A stretch of 64,000 nt of DNA from Flavobacterium gyeonganense (GCF_029625295.1 NZ_CP121112.1:4340001-4404000); one strand, 5' to 3'. Numbered from the stretch's first letter, positions 1 through 9,689 are shown. Notes: generated from the sequence alone by a model not told the origin. Program-made: numbers and translations.

Positions 1-1098
1 GCCAATGGCGGAATTAGGATTTTTAATGTTGATGGGGTTTTAATCGATCTTCCGGAAAGTATTCCGACAGTTATTTCTGAGGAAGAACGAAATAAAAAAA
101 TAGAAATCTATAGGGATTTACAAGATTATTATCGCACGCCAAAAGCTTTTGAAGAATTGATAGAAAAAATTAAATCATCTAACGGAATTGAAGAACGTTT
201 TCTAATACAAAACAAAAAGTTTAACTGGAGTATGCATATTTCAGGTCTGAAAGGCAATAATTATTTAGATGTTTTTGATGTTTCTTTCAGTAAATACAAA
301 ACTGAAATAGCCGAATTGGATATGCCTGAATTTCGATTTTTGCCAAAAGAAATCGGAATTGTTTACAGAGGAAATTATTTGTATGACTGGCTTAATCTAT
401 ACATCAATACACAGGAAATTTATCACTGTATACAAGAAATCGAGAGCGGAAATGAATGCAGTCCTGTTTCTTTTGAACTTGTTTTTGAAGATTTGACAGA
501 AACAGGTTTAAAATTCACAATCAGGTCAGGCGACAAATTTGTGATGTTTAATAATTGGAAAATTAATATCAGAAACGACCGTAAGCAAGACATGACAGAC
601 CATCTTCTGCATATCGATGAAGATCAGCAAAAACGTGCTTTATATAAGGAAGCATGGGATTTGGTTGCTAGCAAACAATACGATCAGGCGCAGGAAAAAT
701 GCGACACTATTAAAGCAATCGACCCGGGATATGGTTTTGCTTATTTTTTGGAGGTAAGATTATTATGGTACAAAGAAGGATTTGAAGCCTGTTACACCAA
801 ACAGGATTATTTTATTGCTAAAACCCAACATGAACCTGCTGCATTGGCACACATGTACAACAATTACGGGTGTTTGTATGATCTGGAATTAAAATATGAT
901 CAATCATTATCATATTTTGAAAAAGCGATTCTTGCTAATCCAAAAGATGGTATGTATGTTTGTAATCTTGCCGAAATATACTGTAAATTAAATCGGCCTA
1001 AAAAAGCATTTGAAGCTGCTGAAAAATCCAAAAAATTAGGGCACGAATCACCAACCTTGCATGCAATTTTAGAAAGTAAAGGATTACGTTATTTATAG
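1..1098 (+). CDS. TPR-containing protein, 5' end outside window
   Basis: The reading frame is open from the first base, so the gene begins upstream and only its C-terminal 365 residues are seen; the TTG at 157 is just an internal codon. The first two thirds show no family I recognise. The last third (from about 'YKEAWDLVASKQYDQAQ') has at least two TPR-like helical pairs, including 'AALAHMYNNYGCLYDLELKYDQSLSYFEKAI', written here only as the region near codons 840-960 nt, which suggests a protein-protein interaction scaffold. No signal peptide can be judged because the N-terminus is missing. The gene is followed by an unusually long 750-bp spacer, and the next genes are also unrecognised. Function unknown. 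Confidence 0.8.
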   Translation, partial: ANGGIRIFNVDGVLIDLPESIPTVISEEERNKKIEIYRDLQDYYRTPKAFEELIEKIKSSNGIEERFLIQNKKFNWSMHISGLKGNNYLDVFDVSFSKYKTEIAELDMPEFRFLPKEIGIVYRGNYLYDWLNLYINTQEIYHCIQEIESGNECSPVSFELVFEDLTETGLKFTIRSGDKFVMFNNWKINIRNDRKQDMTDHLLHIDEDQQKRALYKEAWDLVASKQYDQAQEKCDTIKAIDPGYGFAYFLEVRLLWYKEGFEACYTKQDYFIAKTQHEPAALAHMYNNYGCLYDLELKYDQSLSYFEKAILANPKDGMYVCNLAEIYCKLNRPKKAFEAAEKSKKLGHESPTLHAILESKGLRYL

Positions 1099-1848
1099 AA
1101 AATCATTACAAATAGTGATGTTTAAAAAAGTCAATAATAATACATTTGACTCACTATGAATATCTGCTATGAAAGGATACAAATTATATAAAAACGTAAA
1201 CCCGGTCTATTTTAATTTAGATGAATTACTGATAAATATTATTTTACCATTAGTAATAGCATCTTAATATTTCTTGGGTACGAAAAGCACAATTTTATTC
1301 AATGTATTTCTTTGCTGTAAGCGCCAATTATTTTCATAAAAATTTAAAAAAAATATTTCCCGTCTTTTAAGGATAATAAATCCGTTTTTAGACCTGGCCT
1401 TATCTGGTTTTGTTTTAATTATATTCATTGTTTTAGAAATGTTGATTTTGGATTTTATTTATTGGTTTTGTACCAAAAAAATAATGAATTCAATCGAATA
1501 AGTGTTATGAAGCAGAAATTTCTTTTCCTTTTGAGAAATTTATAGAATAACAGGAAAAAAGTTTGACAGATAAATTTAAAATATTTAGCAACAGTGAGAC
1601 AAAATCGTTGTATTTGCATCTTTATTTAAATGGGGTGTCAAATTTTTTTTGTAATGTGATACTAGCAGATTGTCCTGAAAATAAAGAAAGAGATGCCAAT
1701 TGATATCAATAAAAAAAGAAAATTAGTACTATAATCTCAACTAAACCGGTCAAAACTAAATAAAATACCGAATGAAGCGTTAACTATTTATTAAGAAAGA
1801 GTCAAGGAAGAAATTAGGAAAACAGAATACCTTTGAGATCAAATAAAG
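1099..1848. other. 750-bp gene-free spacer
   Basis: No convincing gene was found on either strand. A TACATTTG sequence at 1141-1148 matches the Bacteroidota -7 element (TANNTTTG) and lies 20 bp before a 32-codon ATG frame (1169-1267), but I see no -33 TTTG at proper distance and do not call it a gene. Several A/T runs and stop codons in all frames argue against a recently broken gene. A promoter for the 1849 gene is presumably somewhere in the last 200 bp. Confidence 0.5.
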
Positions 1849-3018
1849 ATGCACAATAAATTATACGCCAAAATACAGGAAGAATTTAATCAAATTGCTG
1901 ATACGTTTATAGAAAAAGAGATCGATGTATTAGCAGATGAAAATCTAATTACGATTCAGTCAAAATATAATCTTTACGATATCCAGCCTTATTTTGCAGA
2001 ATTGACCAATAATGTATTAGCAAAGGATGTAAAACTGACAATTGAATCTGAAGAGGATTTTGATCCGGAAACAGATGATTTATACGAGTATAAAATCAAT
2101 TTTGAAAACAGTAAAGCTTATCTTAAAAGGGAACATTATGGCGGAGGTATTTTTTATAGTACCCTTTATGAATACACAGAAGAGCATCACAAAAGTTTTT
2201 CGGTATATCAAAATAAAGAGAACATAAAAGTAACCAATCTGAGTTATCTCTATTTTAAAAATGGAATACCAGATCAGTTTATAGAATGTACAGAATATGG
2301 TATTTCGCTAAAAACATATACTTGCGAAAACGGAATCATTAAAAGTTATAAACTGGAATGGCCTGAATACGATCATTATTGCATTGGTGAATTGACTTTT
2401 GATAATCATGAAAATTTAAAAATGATTACAGAAACAGCTTCAGACGGAAGAATCCGTGTTGTATTTGATGCCACGGTTTCGACTGAAGATATTGAGGAAG
2501 CGTTAGCAGAACTAGAAACATTTCTGGTAGAAAATATTGCAGATCAGATTATTGAAAAAGTCAAAATAGAAGAACCTGTTTATTGCATATTATTTGAATA
2601 CTCCATGCAGGCACCTTTTCCGCCAACAATTGCTTTCGGAATAACTTCAGAAATAGATGGAAATTTTCAGGATAAGGAATTATTTGAACTGTACAGTTCG
2701 CCTGATATGAAATATTTTTCTGAGAATGAAGAACCGAATCCAATTAATATTGATTTTTATCCACTTGCTATTCAGCCAAATTATTTGATTACTACTTCCT
2801 ATGGCGAAAATATTCCATCACAAGAGGAAGAAGCATTTATGATGTGGGAAAAACACGTATTTGATACTTATTTAAGGGTTTGCAAACGATTAATGCATTT
2901 CGATTTTTCAAAATCTTTTACAAAAACAGAAAATTTTTTGGTAATGGCACGTGATTTTGAAAAATGTAATGAAGGAGATTTTTATCAAAATATGCTGCAT
3001 TACAGAACCAAAAAATAA
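1849..3018 (+). CDS. Hypothetical protein, 389 aa, unknown family
   Basis: Complete ATG-to-TAA frame with base composition like its neighbours. The product is acidic, has no signal peptide and no obvious membrane segment, so a cytoplasmic location is inferred. I recognise no domain. The middle is rich in beta-like stretches (residues about 80-190, many Tyr and aromatic residues) and residues about 205-240 look helical ('EDIEEALAELETFLVENI'). It stands alone, with long spacers on both sides, between a TPR protein and a pair of unknown genes. Such runs of unrelated, widely spaced unknown cytoplasmic proteins resemble immunity-gene clusters, but nothing in the sequence proves this. Confidence 0.7.
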   Translation: MHNKLYAKIQEEFNQIADTFIEKEIDVLADENLITIQSKYNLYDIQPYFAELTNNVLAKDVKLTIESEEDFDPETDDLYEYKINFENSKAYLKREHYGGGIFYSTLYEYTEEHHKSFSVYQNKENIKVTNLSYLYFKNGIPDQFIECTEYGISLKTYTCENGIIKSYKLEWPEYDHYCIGELTFDNHENLKMITETASDGRIRVVFDATVSTEDIEEALAELETFLVENIADQIIEKVKIEEPVYCILFEYSMQAPFPPTIAFGITSEIDGNFQDKELFELYSSPDMKYFSENEEPNPINIDFYPLAIQPNYLITTSYGENIPSQEEEAFMMWEKHVFDTYLRVCKRLMHFDFSKSFTKTENFLVMARDFEKCNEGDFYQNMLHYRTKK

Positions 3019-3294
3019 AAATTTTACGCTGTTTTAATTAATACTCAACATATTTTTTAGGATGTAGCTATTGAGTAGTTCTGCATCACTTTCATATGTA
3101 ATTCACTATTTCGCTGTCTTTCATTATAATTAAAAATGGTTTTAGATCAATCCGTTCGTTATTAATATTCTAAAAGTATTCTTTAATAAATTTTGCTGTT
3201 GGTTAAAAGTAAAATCATTATTTCTAGTGAGCGTTACTAAAAAACTCAGAATTAGATTTGCATTATAAAATTATAATCAACTAAAAAATAACTC

Positions 3295-3687
3295 ATGGGA
3301 TTAGCAGAAAAACGTTTAGCAGAATCAATTAAAGTTGAAAAACTTCCTGAATTTGAGGCAAAGCTTAAAGAGAAGGCAGGGTATGATATCAAAGTAGATA
3401 TTGACTGGAATACTTTTACAGCTTTTAATCAATATCCGCTTGAAAGATTAGATATTATTTTCGATGATTTGGAATCATTCGTTAAAAAAATATGTGCTGA
3501 TGATATGGGAAAAGAAGCTTTAAAAGAAAAAATGACAACAATCCATTTGACTAACACAGAAAATAATGATGAAGTGAAAATGGAATTAAACGACAATACT
3601 CTTTATCTGACGCTTCAATTAGTTCAGACGTCTTTTAGTGCACAAACAGATTCGCAGATTGCTGATTACGTAGAAAAGATGCTGTAA
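3295..3687 (+). CDS. Hypothetical protein, 130 aa, shares domain with next gene
   Basis: Complete frame from ATG; its stop codon TAA is followed directly by the ATG of the next gene, so the two form an operon. No signal peptide or membrane segment. Residues about 30-130 align by eye with the C-terminal half of the downstream protein: a helical stretch ending 'DDLESFVKKICADDMGKEAL' here matches a stretch ending 'FESLTNDELGKKAVAENI' there, followed by a beta hairpin ending in 'LYLTLQL' versus 'LQITVSA' and a final basic helix. This is therefore probably a stand-alone copy of a domain found fused in the next gene. No known family recognised. Confidence 0.75.
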   Translation: MGLAEKRLAESIKVEKLPEFEAKLKEKAGYDIKVDIDWNTFTAFNQYPLERLDIIFDDLESFVKKICADDMGKEALKEKMTTIHLTNTENNDEVKMELNDNTLYLTLQLVQTSFSAQTDSQIADYVEKML

Positions 3688-4344
3688 ATGATTGCGTCTT
3701 ATAAAAAGAATCTTTTCATAGAATTTCCAGGCTGGTTTATAAAACTTGCTGATTTTGCCGACAGAGCAGATGATGTTTACAGTTTGCCTAAGATTGAACT
3801 GGTATTGCATACTGGAAACCTCATTCGGGGCTGTATCATAGGTTATGACAGAACCCAACCTGAAAAACTATTAATGGTGATGGGAATTCCAGATTCGGAT
3901 CCAAAACCTGAAATCACATTAGTTTCCGGATCTCAGGTGGCAGCGATAAGCTTTATAGACGCCAATGAAACGTTAAGAATACTTGAACCTAATGCTACAA
4001 TTAGTGAGTTAGAATTAAAACGTACAGCCAAAAAAGTTGAAGAAGACTTAGAAAAAGGGATTACGTCTAAAATCAATCTGATTTTAGATAGTTATCCTGA
4101 AGAAAACAGAAAACTGGTTTTAGATACTATTAAATTCCTTCCATCAATTTTTGAATCGCTGACAAATGACGAATTAGGAAAAAAAGCCGTGGCAGAAAAT
4201 ATAGAAAACATCAAAATTTCGATAGCTGAAGCGGATTCTGCAATTTTAGAAAACAAAGAACTGCAAATCACTGTAAGTGCGGGCTACAAATTTCCACATA
4301 AAGAAAAAGAAAGACTCAAAAAAGAGATTGAGAACGTTTTGTAG
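3688..4344 (+). CDS. Hypothetical protein, 218 aa, two-part
   Basis: ATG directly follows the stop of the upstream gene (TAAATG), implying translational coupling. Residues 1-105 form a beta-rich N-terminal part that includes 'VLHTGNLIRGCIIGYD' and 'LVSGSQVAAISFID', which has the look of a small SH3/OB-like barrel; residues about 115-218 resemble the protein encoded by the preceding gene. No signal peptide. Function unknown. A strong hairpin with a T tract follows the stop codon, so the pair ends as one transcription unit. Confidence 0.75.
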   Translation: MIASYKKNLFIEFPGWFIKLADFADRADDVYSLPKIELVLHTGNLIRGCIIGYDRTQPEKLLMVMGIPDSDPKPEITLVSGSQVAAISFIDANETLRILEPNATISELELKRTAKKVEEDLEKGITSKINLILDSYPEENRKLVLDTIKFLPSIFESLTNDELGKKAVAENIENIKISIAEADSAILENKELQITVSAGYKFPHKEKERLKKEIENVL

Positions 4345-4371
4345 CACATTTCTTTTCAATTTTAAAGTACA

Positions 4372-4406
4372 AAAGCTATTCTGATAAATTCAGAATGGCT
4401 TTTTTT
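4372..4406 (+). terminator. Rho-independent terminator
   Basis: A 13-bp stem (AAAGCTATTCTGA with TCAGAATGGCTTT, one G-T pair) and a 5-nt loop are followed by a T run. It lies 28 bp after the stop codon of the 3295-4344 gene pair. Confidence 0.8.
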
Positions 4407-4636
4407 AAATTCTATTCATGATAAATCATTAAGTACAAAACGGTAAATCATTATTTATGATGATTTAAAACATTTCTTCAGGATATATTTTTGCATTCAA
4501 ATATATAGGATAGGAGTAAGAATCTCTAGAATTGCCAAGTCTTTATCATGCTGTAATCTATTTCTGCTAAGACTTTGTTGTGATTTAAAAGATAAAAGAT
4601 AAAAAATAAATACTAAAAAATTATAAATCAGACAAC

Positions 4637-5620
4637 ATGAAAAATCTAAAACACATTTTATTAGTAATGACAATAATTCTGGGCAGTTGTACTAACGATG
4701 AATCAACAGAAAAATCAACACAAGATAAATATACAATCCATGTAGTAGGTGTAAAAGATTTAACCAATGGATCAACGACTGCCATGTATTGGAAAAATGG
4801 CGTAGCTACAGAATTGACACCTGATTCTAGAAGTGAGGCAACCGCTATTGTAGTAGTAAATAATGATGTTTATATCTCCGGGAGGATCGAAAATAAAGCT
4901 TGCTATTGGAAAAATGGTGTGGTTACCTATTTACCTGAAGGGGATGAAGCTAATGACATAAAAGTAATAGGAAACGATGTTTATGTGGCCGGATCGAATA
5001 ATATTGTTGCCTGTTATTGGAAAAACGGCATAAAAACAATTTTAGGAAATAACAACGGTAGATCAATAGCAAATAAGATTATCATTGAAGGTGCTGATGT
5101 TTATGTTGCAGGAGGCCAGTCACAAAGTTCGTTCAGTTACGATTTTACCGCTTTGTATTGGAAAAATAATATAGCAAATCCGGTTGTAGATAATGGGATG
5201 TTAAATGCTATTGGTGTACAGGGTGATAATGTATATGTTGCAGGTTATGAAATTACAGATATTAGAAATACTATATTTTGGAAAAATAACACTCCCGTAA
5301 AATATTCAATAGAAAATGGAAAAGGTGTGTATGTTAAGGATTTGCAATTGAATAATAATGATGTTTATGCAGTAGGAGCAATTAGTGGCAACAGAATTTC
5401 AAGTGCTGTTTATTGGAAGAATAATGTTGCAACGCCACTTATCAATAGTCCAGGGTCTACATCTAGTAATGCTGATGACATTACTATAGTTGATGATATT
5501 TTTTTTATTTGCGGAAGTGAAAATTCTAAAGCAAAAATTTGGATAAATAATGAAGAAATATTGTTAATTGACGGAACAAATTCCGAAAGGGCATTAGGCA
5601 TTTTTGTGGTAAAAAAATAA
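4637..5620 (+). CDS. Lipoprotein with seven-repeat beta-propeller
   Basis: The N-terminus is a lipoprotein signal with cysteine at residue 18 in 'LGSC', followed by 'TNDE'; acidic residues after the cysteine recall the Bacteroidota lipoprotein surface-export signal, so surface display is possible. The rest is seven copies of a unit containing 'DVYVAG...YWKNG', with the key tryptophan at residues 52, 91, 128, 175, 215, 260 and 302. Seven units of 37-47 residues fit a seven-bladed propeller. The short N-terminal strand (31-40) and last strand (320-327) could close the ring. No catalytic residues are evident; binding of a ligand or partner is inferred. It is a single-gene unit, convergent with the response regulator. 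Confidence 0.85.
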   Translation: MKNLKHILLVMTIILGSCTNDESTEKSTQDKYTIHVVGVKDLTNGSTTAMYWKNGVATELTPDSRSEATAIVVVNNDVYISGRIENKACYWKNGVVTYLPEGDEANDIKVIGNDVYVAGSNNIVACYWKNGIKTILGNNNGRSIANKIIIEGADVYVAGGQSQSSFSYDFTALYWKNNIANPVVDNGMLNAIGVQGDNVYVAGYEITDIRNTIFWKNNTPVKYSIENGKGVYVKDLQLNNNDVYAVGAISGNRISSAVYWKNNVATPLINSPGSTSSNADDITIVDDIFFICGSENSKAKIWINNEEILLIDGTNSERALGIFVVKK

Positions 5621-5659
5621 GCAAATTTTTATAAAATCTGAAGTTAAAAAAACTGAATT

Positions 5660-5706
5660 TTAATCATTTAAAATCAATTGTAAGCCAATTGGTTTTAAAT
5701 GATTAA
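5660..5706. terminator. 21-bp inverted repeat between convergent genes
   Basis: Two 21-nt arms (5660-5680 and 5686-5706) match at all positions but one (a G-T pair) around a 5-nt loop. It sits between the propeller lipoprotein and the response regulator, which converge. It lacks a clear T run on either side, so it may be a weak bidirectional terminator or a processing hairpin. Confidence 0.6.
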
Positions 5707-5729
5707 TACAAAACTCAAAAAATCGATCT

Positions 5730-6371
5730 TTAATCAACAAGACCATTTTCAACTGCATATTTTACCAGTCCGGCAGTATTTTTAGCATTTAATTTAGATA
5801 ATAAGTTACGTCTGTGTGTATTAACCGTATTTAAACTGATAAAAGTTTTCTCTGCAATTTCGGCCGTATTGTATTCATGCGCAATTAAAATCAATATTTC
5901 TTTTTCACGTGAACTCAATTCGACCAGGTTTGAAATTTGTTTTTCTATTTTTTGGCTGTTATTGTGGTATTGCTCTTCTACTTCTTCAGAAAAATAATTT
6001 TGTCCGGCAGCTACATTATAGATTGCTTCCAATAATTCAGATTTTTCTGCATTCTTAAGTAAGTAGCCATTCACACCAATTCTGATTAATCTTGAAATTA
6101 TTTTGGCATTGCTATGTGTACTAACAATTATAATTTTAATAAAAGGATATTCTTTTTTTAAAATTTTGCTTAATTCAATTCCGTCCATTTCCGGCATACT
6201 GATATCAAGTATTACCATATCTGCGTTTTGAATTTTTAAAATATTCAAAACCTCAATACCATTCACTGCTTTGCCTATTATTTTAATTCCGGATTCATGT
6301 TCAATCAGGGATACAATTCCTTGTAAAAACATAGTGTGGTCATCAGCAATAATGAGTTTTAATTTTTCCAT
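5730..6371 (-). CDS. NarL/FixJ-type response regulator
   Basis: Receiver domain at residues 1-120 with the acidic pocket 'ADDH' and phosphoacceptor Asp56 in 'VILDISMP', the switch Thr/Ser in 'IVSTHS' and the lysine in 'YLLKNAE'. A LuxR-type helix-turn-helix follows at about 148-210 ('LSSREKEILILIAHEYNTAE', 'SLNTVNTHRRNLLSKL'). It is a DNA-binding transcription factor in the cytoplasm. The histidine kinase gene lies 17 bp upstream on the same strand, so the two form a two-component pair in one operon. Targets cannot be deduced from the sequence. Confidence 0.95.
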   Translation of the reverse strand: MEKLKLIIADDHTMFLQGIVSLIEHESGIKIIGKAVNGIEVLNILKIQNADMVILDISMPEMDGIELSKILKKEYPFIKIIIVSTHSNAKIISRLIRIGVNGYLLKNAEKSELLEAIYNVAAGQNYFSEEVEEQYHNNSQKIEKQISNLVELSSREKEILILIAHEYNTAEIAEKTFISLNTVNTHRRNLLSKLNAKNTAGLVKYAVENGLVD

Positions 6372-6388
6372 TGATATTATAGCTTGGG

Positions 6389-8590
6389 TTATAGTTTAGT
6401 CAGGTTATCAAGTTGTTTTTTTACATTAATTCCTTTTTTTGCTTCATTTCCTGTGTGAGTTGATGAAATGGGAATTTCAATATTTGCTATGGTGCCTCTT
6501 TTAAATTTTGAATCCATTATAAAAGTACCATTTAATTGGATTATTCGGTTTTCTAAATTCAGAATACCAATTCCGGGTTTATAATTCTCAGGATTAAATC
6601 CAATTCCGTTATCTTCAAATAAAATATTAAGCAGATTTTCGACAAGATTAAGCTGTAAATCCATTTTTGAGGCTTTTGCATGCTTAATTGTATTGGTCAA
6701 AAGTTCTTGTATTATTTTAAAAATTTCGATCTGTATTTCTTCATGTAAGGCGTCTATTTCTTTCTTAGGATATACTGTGAAATCGGTTTTAATAGTACTC
6801 GCTTCACCAATATTTTTAAAATAAGATTCTAAAACTTCACAAAATTTATGGTGTGCAAATTTTTTCGGAATCAATGTATGCGATAAATTTCGAACATGAT
6901 CATATGTTTCATCTAATAAGGCAGTAAGATTTTTTATTTTTGGCGAACTGGAAATTACTAAATGATTTAACTGAAGTTTTATTGCAGCCAAATTTCCACC
7001 AATGCTGTCGTGCAATTCCTGAGAAATCCGCTGTCTTTCGTTGTCCTGACCACTAATTGAGGCTTTAATTAATTTTAATTCCTGATCTTTTAGAAGATTA
7101 TTTATATTCTGAGTGCTTATTTCAGCTTGTTGGGTATTTAATAAACGCTGCGTTTTGAGTCGTTTGTAATATTGCAGTAATAACCCAATGATAGGAATTA
7201 GCACAATAAGAAAGCCAAAAATAGTCAGTAGCCTGGTTTCTTTTTCCTGCTTTATTTGTAATGATTTTAATTGTTGATCTTTTTTTAGCAAAGATATTTC
7301 GCTTAGTTTTTTTTGAGACGAATTCTGAAAAAACAATATGGTATTTTCGGTTATTTTTTGAGAAATTTCTTCCTGAAGGTTCATGTTCTCAATAGCTTCC
7401 TGCTGTTTTTCGAGTTTGAGCTTTTTAGTAGTGTTGTCAAATTGTAAAAACCTGATTTCTTTTTCTCTCTGCGCAGTTTTGTATTTGATTTCCAGTTCGT
7501 TGATTTCTTTGGTCTTCTGGATTTTATTTATAGAATCTTTTACTTTAGTAGATTTTGTCAGGTATTCAAAAGCACTTTTGTAGTCTTGTTCTAAAACTGC
7601 AATTTTTTTAAGCTCATCATAAAAATTAATCTGGTTGTCTAAATAACCAAAATCTATGGACTTTTGAAGAGCGTCAGAAAAAATTAGTTTTGCCTCTGAG
7701 TAGTTTTTTAAATCAATATAGGTATCGCCGATATTGCCACGGGCAACTAAGCCAATCTGGTTCAATTCATTTTTATCAGCAATGGAAATTACTTCATGGT
7801 ACATTTTTAATGCATCAGTCATTTTTTGCTGTAATTGATAATTCGTTCCAATACTGAGCGCAATCACTGCTTTTGCCTGCTGATTGCTGGTCTTCTCGCT
7901 GAGTTGTTTTCCTAGATTGTAATAATAATTACCCTTATCATAATCTTTTGAATCTGAATATATATCCCCTAGATTAATATAACTTCCTAAGCGTATCTCA
8001 TCATCTTTTTTATATTCTAAGCATTCTTTATAGGACTTCAAAGCATTGGCATTATCTCCTAAAGCCTTGTAAATACTGGCTAATCCATGCAGGTGTGTGT
8101 AATATAAATTGTTTTCTTTATATTTTTGGGATGCCTGAAGACCTTTCAGATGCCATTTTTTGCTTACCTCAAATAAGCCTTTCTTTTTATAAATCTGCCC
8201 CATTAAATTATATCCCAGAGAAAGAAGTCTGTTCTTTAGCGAGTCGTTACCAATTTTTGTATGGAATTTTAATGCCCGATTTGTATAATAAATCGATGAA
8301 TCTAATAGGGCTCTTTTATTATAATAGTAAGCTTGTAATAAAATAAGGCTGGCTGTATTAGATGGATATTTAGCTTTTTCTAAAAGAATCTTAGCGTTTT
8401 TAAGTGCTTTTTTTTCCTCTCCGCTGTTGTATAAATTGTAAGAAGCCATAACAGCTTTTTTTTCTTCAGCTTCAGGTGATTTTTTTACATTCGAAAAAGA
8501 TTTTTTATTATTTCCGTCAATTTGTGCACACAAACAGAATGGCAGCATAACAAAAATGAATAAAAAATGACATTTGAAACTGGTTATCAT
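6389..8590 (-). CDS. TPR sensor histidine kinase (HisKA_3 family)
   Basis: 733 residues. A signal peptide (residues 1-22, ending 'LCAQ') exports an N-terminal region of six or so TPR units (about 45-350). A coiled coil follows (350-450), then one membrane helix (455-474), then the cytoplasmic kinase: 'NERQRISQELHDSIGG' with phosphorylated His527, ATP-binding N-box Asn633 in 'ELLTNTIKHAKA', 'EDNGIGF' at 659-665 and 'GIGILNLENR'. This is the common Bacteroidota layout in which periplasmic TPRs sense an unknown cue. It is cotranscribed with the adjacent NarL-type regulator, its likely partner. Confidence 0.95.
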   Translation of the reverse strand: MITSFKCHFLFIFVMLPFCLCAQIDGNNKKSFSNVKKSPEAEEKKAVMASYNLYNSGEEKKALKNAKILLEKAKYPSNTASLILLQAYYYNKRALLDSSIYYTNRALKFHTKIGNDSLKNRLLSLGYNLMGQIYKKKGLFEVSKKWHLKGLQASQKYKENNLYYTHLHGLASIYKALGDNANALKSYKECLEYKKDDEIRLGSYINLGDIYSDSKDYDKGNYYYNLGKQLSEKTSNQQAKAVIALSIGTNYQLQQKMTDALKMYHEVISIADKNELNQIGLVARGNIGDTYIDLKNYSEAKLIFSDALQKSIDFGYLDNQINFYDELKKIAVLEQDYKSAFEYLTKSTKVKDSINKIQKTKEINELEIKYKTAQREKEIRFLQFDNTTKKLKLEKQQEAIENMNLQEEISQKITENTILFFQNSSQKKLSEISLLKKDQQLKSLQIKQEKETRLLTIFGFLIVLIPIIGLLLQYYKRLKTQRLLNTQQAEISTQNINNLLKDQELKLIKASISGQDNERQRISQELHDSIGGNLAAIKLQLNHLVISSSPKIKNLTALLDETYDHVRNLSHTLIPKKFAHHKFCEVLESYFKNIGEASTIKTDFTVYPKKEIDALHEEIQIEIFKIIQELLTNTIKHAKASKMDLQLNLVENLLNILFEDNGIGFNPENYKPGIGILNLENRIIQLNGTFIMDSKFKRGTIANIEIPISSTHTGNEAKKGINVKKQLDNLTKL

Positions 8591-8799
8591 GCGATGAGGT
8601 TACGTAATAAAAAACTTATGTTGTTGTATTTCTGTTCGTTATAATTTAAAATTCATTATTTCTAAGCAGCTAAATTTAACACAAATGGATTTAAATCATC
8701 CTTTTTTATGTAAAAAAATACGCCCAATTAGTTAAATAAATCAGATCAATGTCAGTTATGTAAGTAGTTTAATAGAACCAAAAAAAATTAAAATTATAG

Positions 8800-8807
8800 T
8801 AATTTTG
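8800..8807 (+). promoter_or_regulatory. Candidate -7 element (TAATTTTG)
   Basis: TAATTTTG matches TANNTTTG, the Bacteroidota -7 element, 66 bp before the ATG of the M48 protease and in the spacer that diverges from the histidine kinase gene. No clear -33 TTTG is seen at 17-20 bp, so support is moderate. Confidence 0.4.
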
Positions 8808-8873
8808 TTATGAATTTTATAATATTAAAAATTAGAATGATATTAATTTTACGGTAATAAAAACATACTTATC

Positions 8874-9689
8874 ATGAAAAAACATTTATTTATATCGACT
8901 TTTGTAATACTATTAGTTTACTCATGTGCAACAAATCCTATTACTGGAAAAAAAGATTTAAACTTTGTTTCTAATAGTGAATTATTTCCATCATCTTTCC
9001 AGCAGTATGATACTTTTCTTAAGGAGAATAAAGTAATTTCAGGAACAGCTGATGCAAAAAGAGTTGAAACTGTTGGTTATAAAATCAAAGCGGCAGCTGA
9101 AAAATATTTGACTTACTTAGGGCAGTCACAATATCTTAAAGATTACAGATGGGAGTATAAGTTGGTCGAAAATAAAGAAGTAAATGCTTGGTGTTTACCA
9201 GGAGGCAAAATTGTAGTTTATTCAGGTATTTTGCCAATTACACAAAATGAGTCGGGTTTGGCAACAGTTATGGGGCATGAAGTTTCTCATGCTTTGGCAA
9301 ACCATGGTGCCCAAAGAATGAGTGCGGCACAATTGCAGCAGTTAGGAGCAGTTGGTGTTGCAGTGGCTACAGGAAGCCAAAGTGCCGAGAATCAGGCAAT
9401 GTGGCAAAAGTACTATGGGTTAGGTTCAGAAGTAGGGGTGATGCTTCCTTTTAGTAGAAGCAATGAAAGCGAAGCGGATAAGATTGGATTAACTCTTATG
9501 GCAATAGCAGGTTACAATCCGGATGACTCTATAGCATTTTGGACCAGAATGTCTGCTAAATCGGGAGGTTCAGGAACTCCTGAATTTTTAAGTACGCACC
9601 CTTCAGATGCTACCAGAATTGCCAACCTTAAATCTTTAATTCCGCAGGCAAGGGAAACAGCTGCAAAAGTGGGGATTATCAGAATATAA
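8874..9689 (+). CDS. M48 family zinc metalloprotease, lipoprotein
   Basis: 271 residues. A lipoprotein signal ends at Cys18 ('VYSCATNP'). The M48 active site is 'GHEVSHALANH' with zinc ligands His135 and His139 and catalytic Glu136; the third ligand is Glu200 in 'SNESEADKIG'. Length and layout match the LoiP/YcaL/BepA-like periplasmic proteases that degrade misfolded outer-membrane proteins. This is a membrane-anchored periplasmic enzyme in the inferred role of envelope quality control. The last 11 bp overlap the end of a convergent gene. Confidence 0.9.
   Translation: MKKHLFISTFVILLVYSCATNPITGKKDLNFVSNSELFPSSFQQYDTFLKENKVISGTADAKRVETVGYKIKAAAEKYLTYLGQSQYLKDYRWEYKLVENKEVNAWCLPGGKIVVYSGILPITQNESGLATVMGHEVSHALANHGAQRMSAAQLQQLGAVGVAVATGSQSAENQAMWQKYYGLGSEVGVMLPFSRSNESEADKIGLTLMAIAGYNPDDSIAFWTRMSAKSGGSGTPEFLSTHPSDATRIANLKSLIPQARETAAKVGIIRI

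Noticed and set aside
1169..1267. 32-codon ATG frame after a TACATTTG sequence
   Set aside because: No proper -33 box, no similarity or signal peptide, and short frames are expected by chance in AT-rich DNA.
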